The notes below the pieces were generated by a model that saw only the letters and a program-made list of their open reading frames with translations, was not told the DNA's origin and did no database searches. From Arthrobacter sp. P2b (GTDB lineage: Bacteria > Actinomycetota > Actinomycetes > Actinomycetales > Micrococcaceae): a stretch of 64,000 bases of DNA. The stretch covers positions 248,001 to 312,000 of the forward strand of contig NZ_FVZL01000003.1 in the NCBI RefSeq assembly GCF_900168295.1. The letters run 5' to 3'. Below, one piece after another: positions 52,756 through 61,469 of this stretch. The position numbers and the translations under genes are program-made. Every line of letters starts with the position of its first letter. The first letter of the stretch is position 1.

Positions 52756-53364
52756 GTGCCCATTGAGATCCCTACAGACCTGACCCCGGAACTTGTTCCG
52801 CTTTCCTGGCTCATTGGTGAGTGGGAGGGCCGCGGCCGGCTCGGCAGCGGAGACGAGGACTCTGAGCATTTCCTGCAGCACGTCTCGTTTACGCACAACG
52901 GCCTGCCGTACCTCCAGTACCGTGCCGAGAGCTGGTTGACGGACGACGACGGCACGCGCCTGCGGCCGCTCACCGTCGAGACCGGTTTCTGGGCACTGGA
53001 GCGCAAACAGTTGGATGCCGACGGTGGCCCGGGCCTGGTGCCTGCGGACATCGTGCCGGTGCTGAAGAGCGCCGACGAGGTCGAAGCCCTGCGCAACAGC
53101 GAAGGCGGCTTCGACATCTCGGTGTCCATCGCCCACCCCGGAGGTATCACTGAGCTGTACTACGGCCAGATCAAGGGTCCGCAGATCCAGCTCACCACCG
53201 ACATGGTGATGCGCGGCAGCCACTCCAAGGACTACAGCGCGGCTACCCGCATCTTCGGCCTGGTGGACGGGAACCTGTTGTGGCGCTGGGATGTCGCGAC
53301 AGGGGGAGAAGGAGGCAAGGGCCTGGAAGCGCATGCCTCAGCCTTCCTGAAAAGAGTTACCTGA
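52756..53364 (+). CDS. Nitrobindin-like heme protein (peroxynitrite isomerase family)
   Basis: A 202-residue beta-barrel protein of the nitrobindin/THAP4 family, which binds heme and isomerises peroxynitrite to nitrate. The family signature GxWxGxG appears as LIGEWEGRGRLG near the N-terminus. The C-terminal LEAHASAFLKR carries the proximal His that binds heme iron in homologues. Residues LPYLQYRAESWLTDDDGT and RPLTVETGFWAL are conserved barrel strands. There is an insert of about 30 residues after ETGFW. GTG start. The next gene follows after 18 bases. Confidence 0.88.
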   Translation: MPIEIPTDLTPELVPLSWLIGEWEGRGRLGSGDEDSEHFLQHVSFTHNGLPYLQYRAESWLTDDDGTRLRPLTVETGFWALERKQLDADGGPGLVPADIVPVLKSADEVEALRNSEGGFDISVSIAHPGGITELYYGQIKGPQIQLTTDMVMRGSHSKDYSAATRIFGLVDGNLLWRWDVATGGEGGKGLEAHASAFLKRVT

Positions 53365-53382
53365 CCCGGAAGGCGCGGCACC

Positions 53383-54111
53383 GTGGAAAAAGACGCAGCA
53401 CAAAGCCCCAAGGACTACAGCGACCTCAAGGCTGTCTTTTTCAACGGCACCCTGAAAAGATCCCCGCAGACCTCCAACACGGACGGCCTGATCAACATCA
53501 GCCGCCTGATCATGGAAAAGCAGGGCGTCACAACCCGGGTGATTCGCACAGTGGACCACGACATCGCCAGCGGCGTGTACCCGGACATGACCCAGTACGG
53601 CTGGCAGACCGATGAATGGCCACAGCTCTACCCGGCCGTCCAGGAAGCGGACATCGTGGTGGTGGCTGGAGCCATCTGGCTCGGCGACAATTCCTCGCAG
53701 ACCAAAAAACTCATCGAACGCCTCTACGCCCACTCCGGCGAACTCAACAGCAAGGGCCAGTGGGCGTTCTACCCTAAAGTGGGCGGCTGCCTGATCACCG
53801 GCAACGAGGACGGCATCAAGCACTGCTCCATGAACGTGCTCTACAGCCTGCAGCACATCGGCTTCAGCATCCCGCCGCAGGCCGACGCCGGCTGGATCGG
53901 GCCGGTGGGCCCCGGCCCCAGCTACCTGGACGAGGGGTCCGGGGGGCCCGAAAGCGACTTCACCAACCGCAACGCCACCTTCATGACCTGGAACCTCCTG
54001 CACCTGGCCCGCATACTCAAGGACGCCGGCGGGCTGCCGGCCTACGGCAACCTGCCCAACGAATGGGCCGCCGGAACCCGGTTCGATTTCGAAAACCCGG
54101 AATACCGATAA
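53383..54111 (+). CDS. Flavodoxin-fold NAD(P)H-dependent FMN reductase-like protein
   Basis: A 242-residue flavodoxin-fold protein. The FMN-binding phosphate loop is FFNGTLKRSPQTSNTDGL (after LKAVFF), then DIVVVAGAIWLGDNSSQTKK, the second flavin loop, and KVGGCLITGNEDGIKHCS. The 30-residue end (WAAGTRFDFENPEYR) is specific to this subgroup. It should use NAD(P)H to reduce FMN or a quinone, but the substrate is not shown. GTG start 18 bases after the nitrobindin stop. Confidence 0.85.
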   Translation: MEKDAAQSPKDYSDLKAVFFNGTLKRSPQTSNTDGLINISRLIMEKQGVTTRVIRTVDHDIASGVYPDMTQYGWQTDEWPQLYPAVQEADIVVVAGAIWLGDNSSQTKKLIERLYAHSGELNSKGQWAFYPKVGGCLITGNEDGIKHCSMNVLYSLQHIGFSIPPQADAGWIGPVGPGPSYLDEGSGGPESDFTNRNATFMTWNLLHLARILKDAGGLPAYGNLPNEWAAGTRFDFENPEYR

Positions 54112-54193
54112 CTGCTGCCGGTGGTTGAGCCTGTCGAAACCCCGCCATTGCCAAAGCCGGAATACCCACTGACTGAAGGACGTTGCCCCAAGT

Positions 54194-55276
54194 ATGACTA
54201 TCCCCAGCCCTCTGTTGTCGCGCCCTGGTGCCGTTGAGGCCGCCGGCGCGGACGCCGGCGTCGCCTCCCACTACGGCGAGCCCCTGCGCGAGCAACGGGC
54301 ACTCGCAGCCGGAACCGCCGTCGTCGACCTTTCCCACCGCGGCGTGGTCACCGTCAGCGGCCCGGACCGGCTGAGCTGGCTAAATACCCTGTCCTCCCAG
54401 CAGGTCACCAACCTGGCGCCGGGGGAGTCCAGCGAACTGCTGCTCCTGAGCGTGCAGGGCCGCATCGACTTCGACGCCCGGGTGGTGGACGACGGCGGGA
54501 CCACCTGGCTGATCGTCGAGGCCGCCGAAGCAGCGCCGCTGGCGGAGTTCCTCAACAGGATGAAGTTCATGCTGCGGGTGGAGGTGGCTGACGTTTCGAA
54601 CGACTGGGCCGTGGTGGGCAGCACCAAGGCCGTTCCCGAATGGTCCGGCCTGCTGGCCTGGCAGGACCCGTGGCCGCATGTCAGCGCCGGTGGCTTTTCC
54701 TACGCCACCGTCTCCGAGGAACGCCACCCCGGCCTGGAGCGGCCCTGGTTCGAATACCTCGTTCCCTCGTCCGCCCTGGAAGAGACGGTTGCCGGGCGGC
54801 CGCTTGCCGGCGTCCTGGCCGCCGAGGCGCTCCGCGTCGCGGCCTGGCGTCCCCGCATCGGCGCGGAAACGGACGACAAGACCATTCCGCACGAGCTGGA
54901 CCTGCTCCGCACGGCAGTGCACCTGGCCAAGGGCTGCTACAAGGGGCAGGAAACCATCGCCCGCGTCCACAACCTGGGGCACCCGCCGCGGCGCCTCGTC
55001 TTCCTGCAGCTGGACGGATCGCAGCACACCATGCCCGCCGCCGGAAGCGCGGTCCTGGTGGGCGACCGCAAGGTGGGCGCCGTCACATCCGTGGCCCAGC
55101 ACTACGAAATGGGCCCGGTGGCCCTGGCGGTCATAAAGCGTTCCGTCGCTTCGGATGAGATACTGACGGTCCTGGACGGGGACGAGCCGTACACCGCCAG
55201 CCAAGAACTCATCGTCGCCCCCGACGCCGGCCAGGTGGTGGGGCGCCAGACCGGATTCCTCAGGGGGCCACGCTGA
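54194..55276 (+). CDS. ygfZ: YgfZ-type folate-binding protein (Fe-S cluster maintenance)
   Basis: A 360-residue member of the YgfZ/GcvT family, tetrahydrofolate-dependent and needed for repair or assembly of some iron-sulfur clusters. The defining motif KGCYKGQE with its redox Cys lies at residues 246-253. The N-terminal region AAGTAVVDLSHRGVVTVSG, DRLSWLNTLSSQQVTNLAP and SVQGRIDFDARVV match the GcvT fold. ATG start; a weak SD. Its stop overlaps the next start by 1 base (TGATG), so the ankyrin gene is coupled. Confidence 0.92.
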   Translation: MTIPSPLLSRPGAVEAAGADAGVASHYGEPLREQRALAAGTAVVDLSHRGVVTVSGPDRLSWLNTLSSQQVTNLAPGESSELLLLSVQGRIDFDARVVDDGGTTWLIVEAAEAAPLAEFLNRMKFMLRVEVADVSNDWAVVGSTKAVPEWSGLLAWQDPWPHVSAGGFSYATVSEERHPGLERPWFEYLVPSSALEETVAGRPLAGVLAAEALRVAAWRPRIGAETDDKTIPHELDLLRTAVHLAKGCYKGQETIARVHNLGHPPRRLVFLQLDGSQHTMPAAGSAVLVGDRKVGAVTSVAQHYEMGPVALAVIKRSVASDEILTVLDGDEPYTASQELIVAPDAGQVVGRQTGFLRGPR

Positions 55277-55680
55277 TGACTGACAACGCCGCACCAACGG
55301 CAGGGCCCGACGACGACGCCGTCGCCCTCGCGCACACGCTCTTCCAGGGGGCCAGGGAAGGCAACACGGAGCTGCTCCGCGCCTATCTCGAAGCGGGGGC
55401 CCCGGCCAACATGACCAACGCCGCGGGGGATTCCCTCCTGATGCTCGCCGCCTACCACGGCCACGTGGACACGGTGCAGCTGATCCTGCAGCATGGCGCC
55501 GAAGCCGATACGGCCAACGACCGGGGGCAGACGCCCCTTGCCGGAGCCGCGTTCAAGGGCTACACGGACGTGGCCCGGGTGCTGCTCGATGCCGGTGCTG
55601 ATCCTGACGCCGGGTCGCCGTCCGCACGGGCGGCGGCACAGATGTTCGCCCGCCAGGAGATCCTCGACCTCCTGGGCTAG
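55276..55680 (+). CDS. Ankyrin-repeat protein
   Basis: A 134-residue protein with three to four ankyrin repeats, each beginning with a helix pair and a TALMLAA-like turn: LFQGAREGNTELLRAYLEAG, then MTNAAGDSLLMLAAYHGHVD, NDRGQTPLAGAAFKGYTDVA and LDAGADPDAGSPSARAAAQM. No signal peptide or membrane helix. Ankyrin proteins bind other proteins. The start overlaps ygfZ's stop, suggesting translational coupling and a possible partner role; no evidence beyond that. Confidence 0.9.
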   Translation: MTDNAAPTAGPDDDAVALAHTLFQGAREGNTELLRAYLEAGAPANMTNAAGDSLLMLAAYHGHVDTVQLILQHGAEADTANDRGQTPLAGAAFKGYTDVARVLLDAGADPDAGSPSARAAAQMFARQEILDLLG

Positions 55681-55728
55681 CCTTTCCCGGGTCCGCCCGG
55701 CAGCCGACGACTTTTGAAGGATGACCGA

Positions 55729-57246
55729 GTGGAAAACGTAGCAAAGCCCTGGCCGGCCCTGTGGTCACTGGTGATCGGGTTCTTCATGATCCTGATCGAC
55801 AGCACCATCGTGTCCGTCGCAAATCCGGTGATCATGGAGGGCCTGGGCGCGGACATCAACTCGGTGATCTGGGTGACCAGCGCATACCTGCTGGCGTACG
55901 CGGTTCCGCTGCTGATCACCGGCAGGCTCGGCGACCGGTTCGGGCCCAAGAAGCTCTACCTCCTGGGCCTGGTGGTGTTCACCCTGGCATCGCTGTGGTG
56001 TGGTCTTGCCGGAAACGTGGAGACCCTCATCGCCGCCCGCGTCCTGCAGGGCCTCGGCGCGGCCATCATGACACCGCAGACCATGGCTGTCATCACGCGG
56101 ATCTTCCCGCCGGACCGGCGCGGCGCGGCGATGTCCATCTGGGGTGCCACCGCCGGCATGGCGACGCTCGTCGGGCCCATTCTGGGCGGCGTCCTGGTGG
56201 ACGGGCTGGGCTGGGAGTGGATCTTCTTCATTAACGTGCCCATCGGCATCGTCGGCTTCCTCCTGGCGCTTCGCAACGTTCCCACCCTGAGCACCCACCC
56301 GCACAGGTTCGATATCCCCGGCGTGGTGCTCAGCGCCGTCGGGCTGTTCCTGCTGGTGTTCGGCATCCAGGAAGGCGAGACCTACAACTGGGGCATCATC
56401 GCCGGGCCGGTCAGCGTCTGGGGCCTCATCATCGCGGGCCTGGTGGTGCTGACGGGCTTTGTGGTGTGGCAGCGGTTCAACAAGGGCGAACCCCTGCTGC
56501 CGCTGGGGCTGTTCCGGGACCGGAACTTCTCCCTCGCCAACCTCGGGATCACCATGGTGGGCTTCACCGTGACTTCGTTCGGCCTGCCGCTGATTTTCTA
56601 CTACCAGATGGTCCGGGGCCTGACTCCCACGCAGTCTGCCCTCCTGATGGTGCCCATGGCCCTCATCTCGGGAGGCCTGGCGCCGGTGGTGGGAAAGATC
56701 GTGGACCGGGTCAACCCCAAGTACCTCGCGGCCGGAGGCCTTGTCCTCATGGCAGTGGCCTTGTCCTGGAACGCCCTGCTGATGCAGCCCGGGACGCCCA
56801 TCCTGCTGTTCCTGCTGCCCAGCGCCGTCCTGGGCTTCGCCAACGCCGGGATCTGGGCTCCGCTGAGCACCACAGCCACCCGCAACCTTCCGCCACGCCA
56901 GGCCGGTGCAGGCTCCGGCGTCTACAACACCACCCGGCAGTTCGGTGCGGTGCTGGGCAGCGCGGCCATCGCCGTGCTGATCCAGGCACGGCTGGCGGCC
57001 GAGCTTCCCGCGGGAGGACCTGGCGGACCTGCCGGTGAGGGCATGGCATTGGGCGGGACACTGCCCGAGGCCCTGCACAGCGGATTCTCGACGGCGATGA
57101 GCCAGTCCATCCTGCTGCCCGCCGCGGTGGTCCTGGTGGGCGCGGCGGTGGCGCTGTTCTTCGCCAAACCCCAGCCGGTCCAGGGCTGGGGTGCCGGTGC
57201 GCCGGCGTCAGCCAAGGTGGACGCTGGTCTGGATTCCGCCGGCTGA
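55729..57246 (+). CDS. DHA2-family multidrug exporter
   Basis: A 505-residue MFS protein of the EmrB/QacA type, a proton-driven drug exporter with 14 predicted helices. The GTG start (55729) has AAGGA 7-8 bases upstream; the frame begins earlier with a TTG. Motif A is RLGDRFGPKKLYLLG, and motif C is LGGVLVDGLGWEWIFFINVP (antiporter Gly-Pro-type kink). The N-terminal helix contains IDSTIVSVANPVIMEGLG, motif D1. It ends convergently, overlapping the next gene by 39 bases. No TetR or MarR gene is adjacent. Confidence 0.93.
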   Translation: MENVAKPWPALWSLVIGFFMILIDSTIVSVANPVIMEGLGADINSVIWVTSAYLLAYAVPLLITGRLGDRFGPKKLYLLGLVVFTLASLWCGLAGNVETLIAARVLQGLGAAIMTPQTMAVITRIFPPDRRGAAMSIWGATAGMATLVGPILGGVLVDGLGWEWIFFINVPIGIVGFLLALRNVPTLSTHPHRFDIPGVVLSAVGLFLLVFGIQEGETYNWGIIAGPVSVWGLIIAGLVVLTGFVVWQRFNKGEPLLPLGLFRDRNFSLANLGITMVGFTVTSFGLPLIFYYQMVRGLTPTQSALLMVPMALISGGLAPVVGKIVDRVNPKYLAAGGLVLMAVALSWNALLMQPGTPILLFLLPSAVLGFANAGIWAPLSTTATRNLPPRQAGAGSGVYNTTRQFGAVLGSAAIAVLIQARLAAELPAGGPGGPAGEGMALGGTLPEALHSGFSTAMSQSILLPAAVVLVGAAVALFFAKPQPVQGWGAGAPASAKVDAGLDSAG

Positions 57247-57924
57247 CAGGCCCAGCTTCCGGGCCAAAGCCAGGGAGCCTGTGTTGCTCACGTCCGTGCG
57301 CCACTGCAGGGTCAGCCCTGCGGCAAGCGCCTCGTGGGCTGCAATGGATGCAGCCAGGGACCCCAGCCCCTGCCGCCGCCACTCCGGGTCCACCAGGACG
57401 CCAAGGTGCGCCAGCAGTCCTTCCCACTCGGAGTACGCGCCGCAGGCAAGGGGAACCCGCCGTCCGTCCACCTCGTGGACGATGGTGTAGCGGTTCTCCA
57501 AGTCTGAGAGGCCCACCTCGTTGACGTCGTCCGGCGGGCACCGGCCCTCCAGCTCAATGGCCTCGGGGTTGCCGTGCGAAACGGTCATCTCCTCGGACGG
57601 CTGCTGCAGGGGCAGGTCGTCGGCAAAGAAGAGGGCAGCAGCCCCCAGGCCGTGCCCGCCATGGGACCGGGTGAGGGTCAGAAGCGTGACATGCTGCGCC
57701 ATCTCCTCATCCGGGATGCGGTCCGCCGCGTCGATGACCCACTGCGGCCCGATGAGCGCTGAACTGCCAAACAGCCGCACGAACTCCACGGTCCGCGCCG
57801 ACTCGTCCGCCCGCACAATGCGTTCTCCGGAGGCCAGCGCAGTGCTGAAAGCGTCATCCGCAAGCCCCAGGCGGCGCGCCCATGCGAGCTGGATGATGGC
57901 AGCAGAACCGGGGTCAAGTGTCAT
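57208..57924 (-). CDS. GNAT-family acetyltransferase
   Basis: A 238-residue protein whose C-terminal half has the acetyl-CoA binding fold: LLAHLGVLVDPEWRRQGLGS (Q-x-x-G-x-G/A) and LQWRTDVSNTGSLALARKLG. The N-terminal about 110 residues are an extension without known domain, containing SALIGPQWVIDAADRIPDEE. The 3' end overlaps the exporter by 39 bases in convergent orientation. Substrate unknown. Confidence 0.85.
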   Translation of the reverse strand: MTLDPGSAAIIQLAWARRLGLADDAFSTALASGERIVRADESARTVEFVRLFGSSALIGPQWVIDAADRIPDEEMAQHVTLLTLTRSHGGHGLGAAALFFADDLPLQQPSEEMTVSHGNPEAIELEGRCPPDDVNEVGLSDLENRYTIVHEVDGRRVPLACGAYSEWEGLLAHLGVLVDPEWRRQGLGSLAASIAAHEALAAGLTLQWRTDVSNTGSLALARKLGLSAGGIQTSVHLG

Positions 57925-57969
57925 GTTCCCAGCCTAGGACGGGCAGGAACCCCAACCGAACAGGACACC

Positions 57970-58995
57970 TTAGCCGAACAGGACGGCGGCTTCGTCGTAG
58001 CGCTTCTGCGGGACGGTCTTGAGCTGGCCCAGGGCTTCCTGGAAGCCGACGTGTTCGATGTCCGTTCCCTTCAGGGCCACCATGGTGCCCCAGAAGCCTT
58101 CCACCACGGAGTCGATGGCGGCCATGCCGAGCCGGGTGGCCAGGACGCGGTCGAAGGCGGATGGTACGCCGCCGCGCTGGATGTGGCCCAGGATGGTGGC
58201 GCGGGTTTCGATGCCGGTGCGGGCTTCCAGTTCGGGGGCGAGCTGGTCGGCGATGCCGCCCAGGCGGGGCCGGCCGAAGGTGTCCAGGCCGCGTTCGGAG
58301 TGCGGGGTTTCCATGTGCTCGGGCACGAACCCTTCGGCGACGACCACCAGGGGTGCGCGGCCGCGGGCGTGGGCTTCATTTACCCATTCGGTGATTTGGT
58401 CGATGCTGACCTTTTGCTCCGGGATGAGGATGGCGTGGGCGCCGGCGGCCATGCCGGCGTGCAGGGCGATCCAGCCTACGTGCCGGCCCATGACTTCGGC
58501 GATCATGCAGCGGTGGTGGGATTCGCCGGTGGTGCGGAGCCGGTCGATGGCTTCGGTGGCGATCTGGACGGCGGTGTCGAAGCCGAAGGTGTAGTCGGTG
58601 GCGTCGAGGTCGTTGTCCACGGTCTTGGGGACGCCGACGATTTTCAGTCCGGCGTCGGTGAGGCGTTTGGCGGCGGCGAGGGTTCCTTCACCGCCGATGG
58701 CGATGATCGCGTCGATGCCCAGGCGTTCCATGTGGGCTTTGATGACCTCGGGGCCGCCGCCGTTGTCGAAGGGGTTGGTGCGGGAGGTGCCAAGGATGGT
58801 GCCGCCCTGTTTGGCGATGCCGCGGACCATGGTGCGGGGGATGTCGATGATGTCGCCCTCCACCACGCCGCGCCAGCCGTCGAGGAATCCGACGAACTCG
58901 TGGCCGTGGATGGCGATGCCCTTGAGTACGGCGCCGCGGATGACCGCGTTCAGTCCGGGGCAGTCGCCACCGCTGGTGAGGATTCCAATTTTCAT
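57970..58995 (-). CDS. pfkA: 6-phosphofructokinase (group III, ATP-type signature)
   Basis: A 341-residue glycolytic enzyme. N-terminal phosphate loop: ILTSGGDCPGLNAVIRG. The nucleotide-type signature is GGEGT (Gly at the position equivalent to 104, as in ATP enzymes) with PKTVDND (Lys at 124), the combination known for actinobacterial ATP-PFKs; PPi-enzymes carry Asp at the first site. TFGFDTAVQIATEAIDRL and MGRHVGWIALHAG form the fructose-6-phosphate site. ATG at 58995 is preferred; a TTG at 59007 gives MSRN but no good SD. ATP use is inferred from these two residues. Confidence 0.95.
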   Translation of the reverse strand: MKIGILTSGGDCPGLNAVIRGAVLKGIAIHGHEFVGFLDGWRGVVEGDIIDIPRTMVRGIAKQGGTILGTSRTNPFDNGGGPEVIKAHMERLGIDAIIAIGGEGTLAAAKRLTDAGLKIVGVPKTVDNDLDATDYTFGFDTAVQIATEAIDRLRTTGESHHRCMIAEVMGRHVGWIALHAGMAAGAHAILIPEQKVSIDQITEWVNEAHARGRAPLVVVAEGFVPEHMETPHSERGLDTFGRPRLGGIADQLAPELEARTGIETRATILGHIQRGGVPSAFDRVLATRLGMAAIDSVVEGFWGTMVALKGTDIEHVGFQEALGQLKTVPQKRYDEAAVLFG

Positions 58996-59092
58996 GTTTC
59001 GGCTCAAATCCTGGGAGAGGGTTTACTGGCAGAGCGCCACGCTGAGCTCACCTAGAAGTGTAGTGCGATGTGTGGGGTACGACACAAACCGG

Positions 59093-59173
59093 TTACAAAA
59101 GGCCGCGTTCCATGGCGACCACCACTGCCCTTGTCCTGTCGTCCACATCGAGTTTGTTGAAGACCCGCTGCAC
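59093..59173 (-). pseudogene. C-terminal remnant of a LuxR-family response regulator
   Basis: About 26 codons read VQRVFNKLDVDDRTRAVVVA MERGLL (given in two parts: VQRVFNKLDVDD, RTRAVVVAMERGLL) before a TAA. This is the final helix and dimerisation end of a NarL/LuxR DNA-binding domain. The rest of the domain and receiver are missing: upstream the frame runs into the terminator hairpin at 59179-59213. It is a 3' stump, presumably left when a two-component gene was deleted. Confidence 0.75.
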
Positions 59174-59178
59174 ACAAA

Positions 59179-59213
59179 CCAGCGGCCCCGCCCGGGAGGG
59201 GCGGGGCCGCTGG
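59179..59213 (-). terminator. Terminator hairpin after the PspC operon
   Basis: Perfect 15-bp stem CCAGCGGCCCCGCCC (59179-59193), 5-base loop, complementary arm 59199-59213. On the minus strand it is followed by TTTGTGTG, a short T-rich tail. It lies 10 bases after the stop of the PspC-domain gene and should end that operon's transcript. Confidence 0.7.
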
Positions 59214-59223
59214 GGTGACGACG

Positions 59224-59481
59224 TCAGGGACGGTTCAGTGACCGCCGGTCCAGGAATTCCTGGAGCGGGATGACGTTCCGCTGGTCCGGAAGGACCACCC
59301 ATGCCAGGAGGTAGAAGATGACGGCCGGGCCGGGGAGGAGGCAGAACAGGAGGAAAGCGATGCGGACGTAGGCCACATCCACGTTCAGCTTGGCAGCGAT
59401 GCCGCCGAGGACCCCGCCGAGCCAGCGCTGCGGGCCGCGTTTCAGGCCGAAGCCCCTGACGATGCTGAAAAACTTGTCCAT
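59224..59481 (-). CDS. PspC-domain membrane protein
   Basis: An 85-residue PspC-domain protein. The domain reads VRGFGLKRGPQRWLGGVLGG, IAAKLNVDVAYVRIAFLLF and CLLPGPAVIFYLLAWVVLP, a basic amphipathic stretch, then a hydrophobic helix, the standard PspC pattern. It ends in a charged tail (VIPLQEFLDRRSL). ATG start. The third gene of the minus-strand operon 59224-61345, next to the divergent kinase gene set; PspC domains sense or respond to envelope stress. Confidence 0.85.
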   Translation of the reverse strand: MDKFFSIVRGFGLKRGPQRWLGGVLGGIAAKLNVDVAYVRIAFLLFCLLPGPAVIFYLLAWVVLPDQRNVIPLQEFLDRRSLNRP

Positions 59482-59484
59482 GGC

Positions 59485-59781
59485 CTAAGACTTCCCTGTT
59501 GTAGGTTCGTTGTCACGTTTGCGGGCGGAGAGCACGCCGCCCACCACCAGGGCGGCGCCCGCTCCGATCATGAGGCCGATCAGGACATAGGTGCCGTTCA
59601 AGGTCACGAATCCCAGCTGGGCCACGATGATGAGCGCGGCGAGCGCCAGGACGATCAGTCCCCACACCACCGTTCCCACCCTCGCAGGTGCCGGGCCGGC
59701 AGGGTCCGTGGCCGCCGTCGGGATGTCCGCAGAGTAGGTGCCCGCTGCATGCGGCTCCGGAGCCGGATTGTTGTTGCTCAT
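59485..59781 (-). CDS. Small membrane protein of the PspC operon
   Basis: 98 residues: a Pro/Ala-rich N-terminus (about 1-32), then two transmembrane helices (about 35-55 and 62-82) joined by VTLNGTY, and a charged tail (RKRDNEPTTGKS). ATG start, lying between two PspC-domain genes with 3-base and 1-base gaps, so certainly in their operon. No named domain. Confidence 0.75.
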   Translation of the reverse strand: MSNNNPAPEPHAAGTYSADIPTAATDPAGPAPARVGTVVWGLIVLALAALIIVAQLGFVTLNGTYVLIGLMIGAGAALVVGGVLSARKRDNEPTTGKS

Positions 59782-59782
59782 T

Positions 59783-61345
59783 TCAGTTGCCTTCCTGAAT
59801 GGTGACGTTGCTGAAGGTGCCGTCGATCTGGACCACCAGGCGGCTGCCGGGCTCGTCGGTGTTGTAGCTGCTTTCGCGGGTGGTGGTGCCGCCCCGCTGC
59901 CCGTTGACCTCGTTGAGGTTTCCCATGGTCATGTCCGCCTTGATATCGACCGGCACGTTGTCCGGGATGACCACTGTGACGTTGCTCGCCGTGATGTCCA
60001 GGGGAATGACGACGTCGGACGGCAGCGGAGCGTTGACGGCCAGGTTGGTGAGGTCCACCGTTCCCCGGCCGGCGGTGACGTCGAAGCCGTCGCGGGCCTC
60101 AGCGATGCTGGCCGGGCTCCAGTTCACCTGCTGGAACCGCACCCGGTCACCGTTGCCCACCACGTTGTACACGCCGCCGGCGATGAGGGCAATCACTGCG
60201 AACAGGCTGAGGATTCCTGCGCTCCGGCCACGCATTCCGGCGATGAGGATCCCCAGGCCAAGGACGGCGGCGGCGCTGGCCCAGACGATGGCATTCGCGG
60301 AGTCGCCCAGGTTGATCACGTTGCCGGCGTCAAGGGCCTTGAGTCCGCCGCCTACCAGAAGGGCTGCCCCCGCTGCGATGGCAACGGCCGGAGTGCCGGG
60401 ACCTGCGGGCCGGGGCTTTGGTGGCCGAGGCGGGGTGGTACCGCCATAAGGGGCTCCGCCGGTGGGACCGCCGGGATAGGAACCGCTGCTGCCGCCGCCT
60501 CCGACGGTGCCGTCACCGAAGGAGCTGCCGCCGTATCCGCCGCCGTAGGACGGCATGGAACCCGAGGCTGGATTGGTGCCGTAGCTTGTGCCGGTCGCGG
60601 CAAAGGATGACGTGGAGGCTGTTCCGGGATAGCCCGCATCGTACGTGCTGCCGTACGTGCCGCCGTACGCGCCGCCCCGCTGCTGTCCTGCCATGGCGGG
60701 CCGGGCGCCCTTGTTGCGCTGGGAGAGGTAGTAGACCAGGTAAATGGCGCCGCCCACCCAGAACACGGTCCAGAGGAATCCGCCGAAGCCGTTGTGGCTC
60801 CAGCCCCAGAATCCGCCGCCCAGGCCCGTGAGTCCCAGGATCGTGGCGATCAGCGAACCGGTCATGCCGGTGGACCAGCGGCCGGCTCCGGCTTCCTGCA
60901 CATGGATTCGTCCGTCCGGTTCGGGAAGGAAGGCCCAGGCAAGCCCGTAGGCCAGGACGCCGACGCCCGCGAAGAGCGTGAGGACAATAAAGACGCCGCG
61001 GATGATGAGCGGATCGACGCCCAGCCGGTTGGCGATACCGCTGGAAACGCCGCCCACCCAGCGGTCGCTGCCGCGGTGGATTCCGTGGCCCCGGACCCAG
61101 GTGAAGAAGTCCGTTGAAGGGGCAGCGGCGGGGACGCCGTAGCGGGGGCCGGGGTAGCTCTGGCCGGCGCTGTCCTGGCTGGTGTTGTTCGGAGCGGTGT
61201 CGTCCGGGGTCGCCTCGGATGAAGCGGACGGGTCCGGAGGTGTTGGTGCGGAGGACGGCAGGGGCTCGGTGGGCCGCTGGCTGCCCGGCCTGGGCAGGGG
61301 CTCGGTGGGTTGGTCGTCGTCGGGGGAGGGGGTCTGCGAGTTCAT
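59783..61345 (-). CDS. PspC-domain protein with LiaF-like C-terminal domain
   Basis: A 520-residue protein combining an N-terminal Pro/Ser/Thr-rich cytoplasmic segment (about 1-85), a PspC domain at about 85-150 (GIHRGSDRWVGGVSSGIANR, LGVDPLIIRGVFIVL), several transmembrane helices (about 165-290 and 330-385) and Gly/Tyr-rich linkers (about 235-315). The C-terminal 110 residues (VTAGRGTVDLTNLAVNAPLP, VVIPLDITASNVTVVIPDN) match the beta-helical LiaF/DUF2154-like fold. LiaF restrains LiaSR signalling in Gram-positives. The divergent kinase and regulator at 61470-63586 form a plausible partner pair. Confidence 0.85.
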   Translation of the reverse strand: MNSQTPSPDDDQPTEPLPRPGSQRPTEPLPSSAPTPPDPSASSEATPDDTAPNNTSQDSAGQSYPGPRYGVPAAAPSTDFFTWVRGHGIHRGSDRWVGGVSSGIANRLGVDPLIIRGVFIVLTLFAGVGVLAYGLAWAFLPEPDGRIHVQEAGAGRWSTGMTGSLIATILGLTGLGGGFWGWSHNGFGGFLWTVFWVGGAIYLVYYLSQRNKGARPAMAGQQRGGAYGGTYGSTYDAGYPGTASTSSFAATGTSYGTNPASGSMPSYGGGYGGSSFGDGTVGGGGSSGSYPGGPTGGAPYGGTTPPRPPKPRPAGPGTPAVAIAAGAALLVGGGLKALDAGNVINLGDSANAIVWASAAAVLGLGILIAGMRGRSAGILSLFAVIALIAGGVYNVVGNGDRVRFQQVNWSPASIAEARDGFDVTAGRGTVDLTNLAVNAPLPSDVVIPLDITASNVTVVIPDNVPVDIKADMTMGNLNEVNGQRGGTTTRESSYNTDEPGSRLVVQIDGTFSNVTIQEGN

Positions 61346-61469
61346 ACCTAAATCCTCCCGTTAGGCCTGCGCGGGCTCTACTGGGGGACACCCTGAGCTA
61401 TCCCTGAGTTACCCCCGGTTGGCACCGGATTGCGGTCCGGGGAACCCTGATCCGTGCTTGGATTGAACC

